A DNA stretch of 24,308 bases from assembly GCA_003539375.1 (NCBI GenBank), contig DPPH01000256.1:3194-27501 (forward strand), given 5' to 3'. The stretch comes from Clostridiales bacterium. Lineage in GTDB: Bacteria; Bacillota; Clostridia; Tissierellales; Dethiosulfatibacteraceae. Below are positions 7,178 through 15,482 of this stretch, piece after piece. Position numbers and translations under genes: made by a program. The notes beneath the pieces were generated by a model, which worked only from the letters and a program-made list of their open reading frames with translations, had not been told where the DNA came from and did not search any database. The first letter of the stretch is position 1. Every line of letters starts with the position of its first letter.

Positions 7178-9901
7178 ATGTCAAATGTAAAAATAAGCAT
7201 TAATGGTAGAGAAATTTTAGCAAAAGAAGGAGAATCTCTACTTAAGGTAGCTTTGGATAATGATATAGAAATTCCAAATATGTGCTACCATCAGGATTTA
7301 AAAATAGAAAATGGAGCAGCCTGTAGATTGTGTTTAGTAGACATAGAAGGTATAGATAAACTAGTACCAGCCTGTGCAACAAAAGTACAGGAAGGAATGA
7401 AGGTAGAGACGGAAAGCGAAAGAGCTGTAAAAAATCGAAAAATGATTTTGGATATGATGATTTCCGACCATCCTCTAGACTGTCTAACCTGTGAAAAAGC
7501 TGGAAACTGTAAACTACAAGATTACTGCTATAGATACGATATTAAGGAACCGAAATATAAAAAAAGTAGACCATCTATGGACTTAGATTATACCAATGAA
7601 TTTTTTATTAGAGATAACAATAAATGTATATTATGCGGTTTGTGTGTAAGAGCTTGTTCAGAATTACAGGTGATAGATGCTTTAGCTTTCGCAAATAGAG
7701 GCGAGGAGATGTATGTGACTACTGGATTTCACGATAAATTATCTGAAAGTCCATGTGTATCATGCGGCACATGCGTTTCACTTTGTCCTGTAGATGCTCT
7801 AACACCAAAGAAGAAAACAAAGTTCAGAACCTGGGAAACTAAAAAAATAAGAACAACCTGCCCTTACTGTGGAGTAGGTTGTCAGATGAATTTAATTGTA
7901 AAAGATAATGAAATCGTAGAAGTAGAACCTTACTACGGAGAAAGCAACAAAGGTCTTTTATGTGTAAAAGGCAAGTTTGCCTACGGATTCGTAAACCATA
8001 AAGATAGGTTAAAAAAACCTTTAATAAAAAAGGACGGGAAATTTGTAGAATCTAATTGGGATGAAGCCTATGAACTGATAGTAAGTAAAATATTAGAAAC
8101 TCAAGAAAAATACGGAAAGGATACCTTAGCGGGTCTTTCTTCAGCGAGAGTAACCAATGAAGAAAATTATTTGTTCCAAAAAATGGTCAGAGGGTATTTC
8201 GGCAATAATAACGTAGACCACTGTGCTAGACTATGTCATGCATCTACAGTTACGGGATTGGCAACTACTTTAGGAAGTGGTGCTATGACCAATAGCAATA
8301 GAGAAATACTTGATTCTGATGTTATATTTGTAACGGGGTCTAACACTACAGAAACTCATCCAGTATTAGGAGCTTTTATAAAACAGGCAAAAAATAAAGG
8401 AGCTAAATTAATAGTAGCAGACCCTAGAAAAATACCTTTAGCAGATAAAGCAGATATTTATCTTCCTATACTACCAGGGACAAATGTAGCTTTAGCAAAT
8501 GGATTGATGCACGTTATAATAAAAGAAAATCTCCAGGATATGGAATATATTAAATCTAAAACTGAAGATTACGATAAATTAATAGAGGTTGTAGAAAAAT
8601 ACACCCCTGAAAGAGTAGCTGAAATATGCGGTGTTGATCCAGAGGATATAATAAAAGCTGCAAGATACTATGGGAAAGGTGAAAAAGCAAGCATATTTTA
8701 TTCAATGGGTGTAACTCAACATAGTACAGGGACTCAAGGTGTAATGAGTTTAGCAAATCTTGCAATGCTTACTGGAAATATTGGAAAAGAATCTTCAGGA
8801 ATAAATCCTCTAAGAGGGCAGAATAATGTTCAGGGAGCTTGCGACTTAGGTGCACTTCCAAATGTATATCCTGGGTATCAAGGTGTTAATGTTGATGAAT
8901 ACAAGAAGAAATTTGAAAAAGCTTGGGATAGGCAGCTAGATTCTATGGTAGGACTAACAGTAACAGAAATGTTTAAAAAAGGATTAGAAGATAAATTGAA
9001 ATTTTTATACATCATGGGAGAAAATCCAATGATTTCTGATCCGGACATTAGACATGTGAGGGAATCACTGGAAAAAATTGATTTTATAGTTGTCCAAGAT
9101 ATATTTATGAACGAAACAGCAGAATTCGCTGATGTCGTACTACCAGCTGCATCTTTTGCAGAAAAAGATGGTACATTTACTAACTCAGAGAGAAGAGTTC
9201 AAAGAGTAAGAAAGGCTGTAGAACCAGTAGGAGAATCAAAAGCCGACTGGATAATAATAAGAGATATACTTAAGAGACTAGGAATGAAGGAAGATTACAG
9301 TAGTGTGGAAGAAATAGCTGAAGAAATATCTTCTCTTACTCCTCAATATGGAGGAATCAAGTACAGTAGATTAGAAGAAACAGGATTGCAGTGGCCTTGC
9401 CCTGATGAAAATCATCCGGGAACTAAATACCTACATAAAGAACATCCAGCTAGAGGTAAAGGTTTATTTATACCGGCAGAATATGCAGAAAGTGATGAGA
9501 GACCTTGTGAGGATTACCCATACATACTAACAACGGGTAGAATTTTATACCATTATCATACCAGAACTATGACGGGAAGGATAGAAGGGCTAAACAACCT
9601 TTATTCTGAATCATTTGTAGAAATAAATCCAATGACGGCAAGAGGATTAGACATTGAAGATGGGGAAATGATAGTTGTAAGTTCTAGAAGAGGTAGTATA
9701 AAAGTTAAAGCTTTTGTAACTGATGATATTCAAGAAGATGTGGTGTTTATACCATTTCACTTTGCAGATGGTCCTGCTAACTGCCTTACAAATCCAAAAC
9801 TTGATCCTATTGCAAAGATACCAGAATTAAAAGTTAGTACTGTAAACATAAGGAAACTTTACGACCAAGAAGAAGTGTTAAATTCATCCTGCGGAAAATA
9901 A
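7178..9901 (+). CDS. fdhA: Formate dehydrogenase, catalytic (alpha) subunit, cysteine type, with NuoG-like N terminus
   Basis: Interconverts formate and CO2 at a bis-MGD molybdenum or tungsten centre and passes electrons along Fe-S clusters. In 907 residues: an N-terminal [2Fe-2S] ferredoxin domain (C36, C49, C52, C66), a His-Cys cluster (H98, C102, C105, C111), two [4Fe-4S] motifs (C150/153/156/160 and C193/196/199/203), then the molybdopterin domain with its own cluster (C228, C231, C235, C262). The metal ligand is C353 in CARLCH, encoded by TGT, so it is not selenocysteine; H354 follows. NPLRGQNNVQG (543-553) carries R546, which matches the catalytic Arg of E. coli FdhF by offset. The C-terminal domain binds MGD. 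GGAGGAT precedes the ATG. The electron partner (a NuoE/F-like or HydB-like subunit) is not in this window. mobA and fdhD follow in the same direction. Confidence 0.93.
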   Translation: MSNVKISINGREILAKEGESLLKVALDNDIEIPNMCYHQDLKIENGAACRLCLVDIEGIDKLVPACATKVQEGMKVETESERAVKNRKMILDMMISDHPLDCLTCEKAGNCKLQDYCYRYDIKEPKYKKSRPSMDLDYTNEFFIRDNNKCILCGLCVRACSELQVIDALAFANRGEEMYVTTGFHDKLSESPCVSCGTCVSLCPVDALTPKKKTKFRTWETKKIRTTCPYCGVGCQMNLIVKDNEIVEVEPYYGESNKGLLCVKGKFAYGFVNHKDRLKKPLIKKDGKFVESNWDEAYELIVSKILETQEKYGKDTLAGLSSARVTNEENYLFQKMVRGYFGNNNVDHCARLCHASTVTGLATTLGSGAMTNSNREILDSDVIFVTGSNTTETHPVLGAFIKQAKNKGAKLIVADPRKIPLADKADIYLPILPGTNVALANGLMHVIIKENLQDMEYIKSKTEDYDKLIEVVEKYTPERVAEICGVDPEDIIKAARYYGKGEKASIFYSMGVTQHSTGTQGVMSLANLAMLTGNIGKESSGINPLRGQNNVQGACDLGALPNVYPGYQGVNVDEYKKKFEKAWDRQLDSMVGLTVTEMFKKGLEDKLKFLYIMGENPMISDPDIRHVRESLEKIDFIVVQDIFMNETAEFADVVLPAASFAEKDGTFTNSERRVQRVRKAVEPVGESKADWIIIRDILKRLGMKEDYSSVEEIAEEISSLTPQYGGIKYSRLEETGLQWPCPDENHPGTKYLHKEHPARGKGLFIPAEYAESDERPCEDYPYILTTGRILYHYHTRTMTGRIEGLNNLYSESFVEINPMTARGLDIEDGEMIVVSSRRGSIKVKAFVTDDIQEDVVFIPFHFADGPANCLTNPKLDPIAKIPELKVSTVNIRKLYDQEEVLNSSCGK

Positions 9902-9918
9902 ATATAAAGAGTGATTTT

Positions 9919-10524
9919 ATGAAGAAATTTGGAACGGCAGTCATTTTAGCCGGTGGAAAAAGTAAAAGAATGGGCCAAAATAAAGAGCTTCTAAATATTA
10001 ATAATAGAAGGCTAGTTGAGGTGCAGATTTCTAAACTGGAAAAGATATTTGAGGAGATACTTGTAATAACAAATCATCCTCATTATTACCACGGATTAAA
10101 CTGTAAAACCTACGAAGATATAATAAAGGATAAGGGACCTATAGGAGGAATATATTCAGGATTGGTAAATTCCTCCAGTAGGTATACCTTCTTTTTAGCC
10201 TGCGACATGCCGGTCTTAAACATTGAATATGTAAAGTTTTTAAAAGATAAGATAAATAAAGAAGAACCCATGGCTTGTATAACATTGTTAGGAGAATGGA
10301 TTGAACCCTTCAATGCTTTTTATTCAAAGGATATGATAAAAAGAGTAGAGGAATACATTAGTAAAGGTGGCTATTCAATACATCAATTGGTAAAAGAGTT
10401 GAAATGTGTTTTTATAGAAGAAAAAATTGCTAGAAAATACAGTCCAAATTGGAATATGTTTATTAATTTTAATACTAAAGAGGATGTAGAAACTTACCTT
10501 AAAGAAAATGAGATGGAGCTATGA
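9919..10524 (+). CDS. mobA: Molybdenum cofactor guanylyltransferase
   Basis: Attaches GMP from GTP to molybdopterin to form the MGD cofactor needed by FdhA. The 201-residue protein has the nucleotidyltransferase signature LAGGKSKRMGQNK (10-22), the KGPIGGIYSGL segment (72-82) and the metal-binding ACDMPVL (94-100, D96). The length fits MobA of 190-200 residues. The start is the ATG at 9919 after a moderate AAGAGTGA site. It begins 17 bases after fdhA and overlaps fdhD by four bases (ATGA), so the three genes are translationally linked. No MoeA, MogA or other cofactor genes are in the window. Confidence 0.93.
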   Translation: MKKFGTAVILAGGKSKRMGQNKELLNINNRRLVEVQISKLEKIFEEILVITNHPHYYHGLNCKTYEDIIKDKGPIGGIYSGLVNSSSRYTFFLACDMPVLNIEYVKFLKDKINKEEPMACITLLGEWIEPFNAFYSKDMIKRVEEYISKGGYSIHQLVKELKCVFIEEKIARKYSPNWNMFINFNTKEDVETYLKENEMEL

Positions 10525-11228
10525 TAAAGGATAAAATTGAGATCAAAAGATACCATTATGATAAGTATGAAAAGAAAATAGATACTTCTGTAGTAGAGTT
10601 TAAATTAAAAATATTTGTTAACAACCGACCTGTTTTGGAAAGATTGTGCCTAAAGGAAAACTTAGAGGATATGGTAGTTGGTTTTTTAGTTACTGAAGGA
10701 TATATATCTACAATGGAAGATGTTGAAAAAATAGACTTTAAAATTGAAAGAGAAAAAGAAGGACTATGCTACTGTATAATTGATAAAAATCCAAATAAGT
10801 TAACTAAAAAGTCAAAAAATTACAGTACTACAGGTAAAGACGTAATAGAAGCAATGGAAAGATTTACTAAAATGTCTTCACTCTTTTCGGAAACAGGAGG
10901 AGTTCACAGTTCAGCAGTGTTAATAAATAGAGAAATAGTATATTTTGCAGATGATATTGGTAGACAAAATGCTCTAGATAAAGCAGTAGGATATGTAATA
11001 AGGAATGAAAATAAATTAAAAGAGGTATTAATTTTATTTTCCGGAAGAATCACTACCGAGGTAATTGGTAAACTTATTCCTAAATCTATTGAAGGAATAG
11101 TATCAAAGGCTGCAGTAACAAAAAATGCAGTTGAAACTGCATCAGAGATTGATATGCTTGTAATAGGATTCGCTAGAGGAGAGAGATTTAACCTATATAC
11201 AGGAGGTGAAAGACTTAAGGATTATTAA
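10521..11228 (+). CDS. fdhD: FdhD-family formate dehydrogenase accessory sulfurtransferase lacking the usual CxxC loop
   Basis: FdhD carries sulfur from a cysteine desulfurase to the Mo/W-bisMGD cofactor of formate dehydrogenase. Family motifs seen in 235 residues: LVTEGYI (56-62), ETGGVHSSAVL (124-134), DDIGRQNALDKA (144-155), FSGRITTEVIGK (173-184), SKAAVTKNAVE (195-205) and IGFARGERFNLYT (215-227). The loop that normally carries the CGxCG motif (C121 and C124 in E. coli) corresponds here to about 95-106, which reads KKSKNYSTTGKD with no cysteine. The only cysteines are C43, C83 and C85. Either sulfur transfer uses another residue such as C83/C85, or this member has a different role. It overlaps mobA by ATGA, and its stop overlaps the stop of the converging membrane gene. 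Confidence 0.9.
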   Translation: MIKDKIEIKRYHYDKYEKKIDTSVVEFKLKIFVNNRPVLERLCLKENLEDMVVGFLVTEGYISTMEDVEKIDFKIEREKEGLCYCIIDKNPNKLTKKSKNYSTTGKDVIEAMERFTKMSSLFSETGGVHSSAVLINREIVYFADDIGRQNALDKAVGYVIRNENKLKEVLILFSGRITTEVIGKLIPKSIEGIVSKAAVTKNAVETASEIDMLVIGFARGERFNLYTGGERLKDY

Positions 11229-11821
11229 CTGCCGTGAGTATACTTTTCTACAAAATATTTACCAATAAAATTTATAGCTATTATTACAACAATAAGGGCT
11301 ATAGACTTACCTGGAGTTTCAAAAAACGAAGAAATATTGTATCCAATATAGGATAAAGAAAAAATCATAATTAGTTTGCCTAAAAACAAAGATATAACAA
11401 AATGATTAAGCTTAAAATCAGATACAGCAGCTATCCCAGTTACTAAAAATGAAGGAGTAAAAGGAAAGCAAAAAAGTATAAAAAGGAAGCTGAAATCATT
11501 TTTTTTCAACTTTTTTTGAATTTTATTAAATCGGCTGTCTTTATTAGTGCTTTCAGTAAATTTCTTTCTTCTAATATATCTTATCAGTAAAAACAGCATT
11601 AAAGAGCCTATTATATTACCTAAATAAGAATATAAATACCCCTGGAAAAAACCAAAAATCAAAATATTTATAGTAACAAAAAACACTAGGGGTAAAAACG
11701 GAAAGAAAGTTTCTATAATAGGCAGCAGTATGCCGGCTATAAAACCATATTTATCAATAAAGTTAATAATAATATCTAAATTTTCTTGGGAGATATATCT
11801 AAGCAAAATATCATAATTCAT
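11225..11821 (-). CDS. VTT/DedA-type (TVP38/SNARE-associated) integral membrane protein
   Basis: A 198-residue hydrophobic protein with about five membrane segments. GILLPIIETFFPFLPLVFF and the downstream FCFPFTPSFLVTGIAAVS match the paired re-entrant, proline-containing motifs of the VTT (DedA/TVP38/YdjX) superfamily. A basic loop (RYIRRKKF to KIQKKLKKND) separates the halves. Family members are proposed to flip lipid carriers or support envelope homeostasis; the substrate here is unknown. Two in-frame ATGs exist. At the first (11830) the AGG directly touches the codon, so I choose the second (11821), which has AGGA at 8-base spacing. It converges on fdhD with overlapping stop codons and no visible terminator between them. 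It is divergent from ppsR. Confidence 0.82.
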   Translation of the reverse strand: MNYDILLRYISQENLDIIINFIDKYGFIAGILLPIIETFFPFLPLVFFVTINILIFGFFQGYLYSYLGNIIGSLMLFLLIRYIRRKKFTESTNKDSRFNKIQKKLKKNDFSFLFILFCFPFTPSFLVTGIAAVSDFKLNHFVISLFLGKLIMIFSLSYIGYNISSFFETPGKSIALIVVIIAINFIGKYFVEKYTHGS

Positions 11822-11880
11822 ATTATTCATCCTAACATAGTCTATATATAAAATATATCATAAAAAAAGGAAAAAAAATA

Positions 11881-11910
11881 TTAAAATCATTAAAGATATG
11901 TGTTATACTA
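11881..11910 (+). promoter_or_regulatory. Promoter of the ppsR-ppdK operon
   Basis: TTAAAA (11881-11886), an 18-bp spacer and TATACT (11905-11910). Predicted transcription would start near 11917, leaving a leader of about 40 bases before ppsR. The -10 box lies inside the left arm of the inverted repeat at 11898-11942, so a bound repressor would block RNA polymerase. Confidence 0.55.
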
Positions 11911-11942
11911 TACCTAATTTAGTCATAAATAGTATAACACAT
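11898..11942. promoter_or_regulatory. Perfect 14-bp inverted repeat, candidate CcpN-type double operator
   Basis: ATGTGTTATACTAT (11898-11911) and its exact reverse complement (11929-11942) flank a 17-base spacer. The centres are 31 bp apart, about three helical turns. TGTGTTATACT within each arm fits the CcpN box TRTGHYATAYW as I recall it. CcpN represses gluconeogenic genes and is often encoded next to ppsR. The left arm covers the -10 box and precedes the likely start site, so an operator fits better than an RNA attenuator. Confidence 0.6.
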
Positions 11943-11956
11943 AAAAAGGAGGTATA

Positions 11957-12772
11957 ATGGGAAATAATTCGAAACCTGAAATTGTTGTAGTATCTGATTC
12001 TATTGGTGAAACAGCAGAGTTGGTAGCTCAAGCGGCAAAAATTCAATTTAATGAAGGAATTGAAAGAATAAAAAAATTTTCCTTTATTTTAGACTTTGAC
12101 CAAATTGACGAGGTAATAGATTACTGTAAGGGTAAGAAGTGCTTAATTGTTTATACCATAGTAATCAAAGAGATGAAGGATTACATCAATAAAAAGGCTA
12201 AAGAGAACAATATAAAAATAGTTGATGTATTAGGACCCCTTATTAATCCTTTAACAGAATTAACTGGATTAAAACCGAAGCGTGAAGCAGGACTAAATAG
12301 GCAGTTAACATCCTACTATTTTGAGAAGGTAGAAGCTATCGAATTTGCTGTAAAATACGATGACGGAAAAGATCCTAGAGGATTTAAGAAAGCAGATATA
12401 GTTTTAGTAGGAATATCTAGAACGTCTAAGACTCCTTTAAGCATGTATTTTGCTTATAAAAATTATAGAGTAGCAAATCTTCCCTTAGTGCCTGAAGTTG
12501 AACCACCGAAGGAGTTATTTGAAGTGAGTAAAAAGAAAATTGTAGGCTTAACAAACGATCCAAGGAAACTAAATGAGATAAGACGGGAAAGATTAAAAGA
12601 CATGGGAATTAAAGATAATTCTAACTATGCAGATTTAAGTAGAATTATTGAAGAATTGGATTATGCCGATAAAATATTTAACAGGTTAAAATGTCCGGTA
12701 ATTAATGTATCTAACAGAGCTATAGAAGAAACAGCCAGTATAATAATACATATTCTTTCCAAAAATAACTAA
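11957..12772 (+). CDS. ppsR: Pyruvate, phosphate dikinase regulatory protein (bifunctional kinase/pyrophosphorylase)
   Basis: The DUF299 protein inactivates PPDK by ADP-dependent phosphorylation of a threonine near the catalytic histidine, and reactivates it by Pi-dependent dephosphorylation. The 271-residue protein has the N-terminal VVSDSIGETAE (11-21) and the P-loop-like GISRTSKTPLS (152-162), followed by KNYRVANLPLVPEVEPP and GLTNDPRKLNEIRRERLK, all typical of the family. The ATG at 11957 follows AAGGAGG with a short 4-base spacing. ppdK starts 12 bases after the stop, so enzyme and regulator are one operon. Expression is probably controlled through the inverted repeat over the promoter. 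No ccpN gene is in this window. Confidence 0.95.
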   Translation: MGNNSKPEIVVVSDSIGETAELVAQAAKIQFNEGIERIKKFSFILDFDQIDEVIDYCKGKKCLIVYTIVIKEMKDYINKKAKENNIKIVDVLGPLINPLTELTGLKPKREAGLNRQLTSYYFEKVEAIEFAVKYDDGKDPRGFKKADIVLVGISRTSKTPLSMYFAYKNYRVANLPLVPEVEPPKELFEVSKKKIVGLTNDPRKLNEIRRERLKDMGIKDNSNYADLSRIIEELDYADKIFNRLKCPVINVSNRAIEETASIIIHILSKNN

Positions 12773-12784
12773 AGGAGGCTAGCA

Positions 12785-15409
12785 ATGGATAAGAAATGGG
12801 TATATTTGTTTAAAGAAGGAGAAGCATCGAAGAAACCGCTACTAGGGGGTAAAGGAGCTAATTTAGCTGAAATGTCTAATATAGGCTTACCAGTCCCTCC
12901 AGGATTCACAGTGACAACTGAAGCATGTACAGAATTCTATAATGTAGGTGAAAAACTATCCGATGAGATGATTGAAGAAATATATAGGGGAATGAAAGAT
13001 ATAGAAAATCAAACAGGTAAAAAATTTGGGGATTTAGAAAGTCCACTATTAGTTTCTGTAAGGTCGGGAGCTGCTATATCTATGCCTGGTATGATGGATA
13101 CAATACTAAACCTAGGTTTAAATGACGACTCTGTTATTGGGCTTAGTAAAAGTACGGAGAATGAAAGATTTGCATACGACAGCTATAGAAGATTTATTCA
13201 GATGTTTAGTGATGTTGTTTTAGAGATACCTAAATATTTATTTGAAAATGTAATGGATGATTTCAAAGAAAACAACAATTATGAAAACGACACTGAATTA
13301 ACTCCTGAAAATTTAAAAGATATAGTAAATGAATTTAAAAACATATATAGAGAAGAAACAGGCAAAGATTTCCCACAAGATCCTAAAGAACAGCTTTTAA
13401 TGGCCATTGAAGCTGTATTTAAATCTTGGAACAATCCTAGAGCTATTTCCTATAGAAATATTCATGAATTAGACCATAAAATGGGAACTGCTGTAAATGT
13501 TCAGTCTATGGTTTTTGGAAATATGGGTGATACTTCAGGAACCGGGGTTGCTTTTACTAGAAATCCTGCAACAGGAGAGAAAAAACTTTTTGGTGAGTTT
13601 CTAATAAATGCCCAGGGAGAAGATGTTGTTGCAGGAATTAGAACTCCGAAAGATATTCAAGAGCTAAAAGACATAATGCCCGATGTTTTTAACCAGTTTA
13701 AAGAAACTTGCGAAAAGTTGGAATACCACTATAAAGATATGCAGGATATAGAATTTACTATAGAAAAAGGTAAACTATATTTTCTTCAAACAAGAACTGG
13801 AAAAAGAACAGCTCAAGCAGCATTAAAAGTTGCTGTTGATATGGAAATAGAAGAAGTTATTTCAGTTGAAGAAGCTTTAATGAGAATTGAACCTAAATCT
13901 TTAGACCAGCTGCTCCATCCGACTTTTGATAGTGAAACTATGGAAAAAGCAAACCCTATTGCAAAGGGACTTCCGGCTTCTCCAGGAGCTGCTTCAGGTA
14001 AGGTGTATTTCACAGCTGAAAAAGCCGTTACTGCAGCTAAAAACGGAGAAGATGTAATATTAGTAAGAAAAGAGACATCTCCAGAAGATATAGAAGGTAT
14101 GCATGCGGCAAAAGGAATACTTACTTCTAGAGGAGGAATGACATCTCATGCTGCAGTTGTTGCCAGAGGAATGGGAAAATGTTGTGTTGCAGGATGTGAA
14201 TCTATAAAAGTAAACGAAGAACTTAAAACTTTCTCTGTAGATGGCATGAAGTTTAACGAAGGGGATATGATATCCTTAGATGGTACTACTGGAAAAGTTT
14301 ACGAAGGAAAAATTAAAACTGTGGAACCGAGTTTGTCCGGAGACTTTGCTAAACTTATGGAATGGGCTGACCAAACGAGAACCTTAGGCGTAAGGACAAA
14401 TGCAGATACTCCTAAGGATTCAAATACAGCATTAAAATTTGGAGCTGAAGGTATAGGTCTTTGTAGAACTGAGCATATGTTTTTTGATGAAGAAAGAGTA
14501 CCAGCAGTAAGAAGAATGATACTTGCCGATACTAAAGAAGAAAGAGAAAAAGCTTTAGAAATAATTTTGCCTATGCAGAAAGAGGATTTTATAGGTATAT
14601 ATAAAGAAATGAAAGGTAAACCTGTTACTATAAGACTTCTCGATCCTCCTTTACATGAATTTCTACCTCATGAAGAGGAAGATATTAAAAAATTGGCTGA
14701 AACAATGGAAGTATCTGTCTCTAAGTTGAAAGAAATCATAAACGATCTAGAGGAATTTAATCCTATGTTAGGCCATAGAGGATGTAGATTGGCAGTAACA
14801 TACCCTGAGATAGCAGAAATGCAAACTAGAGCTATAATGGAGGCGGCTGTAGAGGTTTCTGAAGAAGGTATAAGTGTAAAGCCTGAAATAATGATTCCAT
14901 TAGTAGGGATGGAAGAAGAAATGAATTTTGTAAAAAATATAGTCAAGAAAACCGTTGAAGAAGTATTGGAAGAAAAAAATGTTATATTAGAATACTTAAT
15001 AGGTACAATGATAGAAATTCCTAGAGCATCTTTGATAGCAGATGATATAGCTAAAGAAGCTGAGTTCTTTTCCTTTGGAACTAATGATCTTACTCAAATG
15101 GGCTTTGGATTTTCCAGAGATGATGCTGGTAAATTCATAGGAGAATATTTAGACAAAGAAATTCTTCCTAAAGACCCTTTCCAAAGTATAGATCAAAAAG
15201 GAATAGGCAAACTGGTTGAAATGGGTGTAGAACTAGGAAGAAGAACAAGACCTGATTTAAAAATAGGTGTTTGTGGAGAACATGGTGGAGATCCGGATTC
15301 TATAGACTTTTTCCATAGAGTTGGTTTGGACTATGTATCCTGTTCCCCATATAGAGTACCAATAGCTAGACTAGCAGCAGCACAATCAGCCATAAGAAAT
15401 AGAAAATAA
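12785..15409 (+). CDS. ppdK: Pyruvate, phosphate dikinase
   Basis: Interconverts pyruvate, ATP and Pi with PEP, AMP and PPi; in anaerobes it serves PPi-linked glycolysis or gluconeogenesis. The 874-residue length equals the classical bacterial enzyme. The N-terminal ATP-grasp part shows GGKGANLAEM (21-30) and RSGAAISMPGMMDT (93-106). The swivelling domain carries GGMTSHAAVVARG, with phosphohistidine H455 and T453/S454 just before it, the site used by PpsR. H455 has the same number as in Clostridium symbiosum PPDK. The C-terminal PEP/pyruvate barrel has LCRTEHMF, FSFGTNDLTQM and VCGEHGG with C830. The ATG follows AAAGGAGG. No clear hairpin terminator was seen in the 73 bases after the gene, so readthrough into the next gene is possible. 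Confidence 0.98.
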   Translation: MDKKWVYLFKEGEASKKPLLGGKGANLAEMSNIGLPVPPGFTVTTEACTEFYNVGEKLSDEMIEEIYRGMKDIENQTGKKFGDLESPLLVSVRSGAAISMPGMMDTILNLGLNDDSVIGLSKSTENERFAYDSYRRFIQMFSDVVLEIPKYLFENVMDDFKENNNYENDTELTPENLKDIVNEFKNIYREETGKDFPQDPKEQLLMAIEAVFKSWNNPRAISYRNIHELDHKMGTAVNVQSMVFGNMGDTSGTGVAFTRNPATGEKKLFGEFLINAQGEDVVAGIRTPKDIQELKDIMPDVFNQFKETCEKLEYHYKDMQDIEFTIEKGKLYFLQTRTGKRTAQAALKVAVDMEIEEVISVEEALMRIEPKSLDQLLHPTFDSETMEKANPIAKGLPASPGAASGKVYFTAEKAVTAAKNGEDVILVRKETSPEDIEGMHAAKGILTSRGGMTSHAAVVARGMGKCCVAGCESIKVNEELKTFSVDGMKFNEGDMISLDGTTGKVYEGKIKTVEPSLSGDFAKLMEWADQTRTLGVRTNADTPKDSNTALKFGAEGIGLCRTEHMFFDEERVPAVRRMILADTKEEREKALEIILPMQKEDFIGIYKEMKGKPVTIRLLDPPLHEFLPHEEEDIKKLAETMEVSVSKLKEIINDLEEFNPMLGHRGCRLAVTYPEIAEMQTRAIMEAAVEVSEEGISVKPEIMIPLVGMEEEMNFVKNIVKKTVEEVLEEKNVILEYLIGTMIEIPRASLIADDIAKEAEFFSFGTNDLTQMGFGFSRDDAGKFIGEYLDKEILPKDPFQSIDQKGIGKLVEMGVELGRRTRPDLKIGVCGEHGGDPDSIDFFHRVGLDYVSCSPYRVPIARLAAAQSAIRNRK

Positions 15410-15482
15410 TAAAAAAATCACAATTAATTGAATAAATAATATTCAAGCTGGGTATATTCTTTGTAGAGATGAGGTTGATGAT

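Noticed and set aside
8216..8260. Possible selenocysteine (TGA) site and SECIS in fdhA
   Set aside because: The active-site codon is TGT (Cys) and the frame has no internal TGA; no hairpin is required.
11898..11942. Inverted repeat read as a transcription attenuator or riboswitch hairpin
   Set aside because: The left arm contains the likely -10 box, so it would not be in the transcript; an operator fits better.
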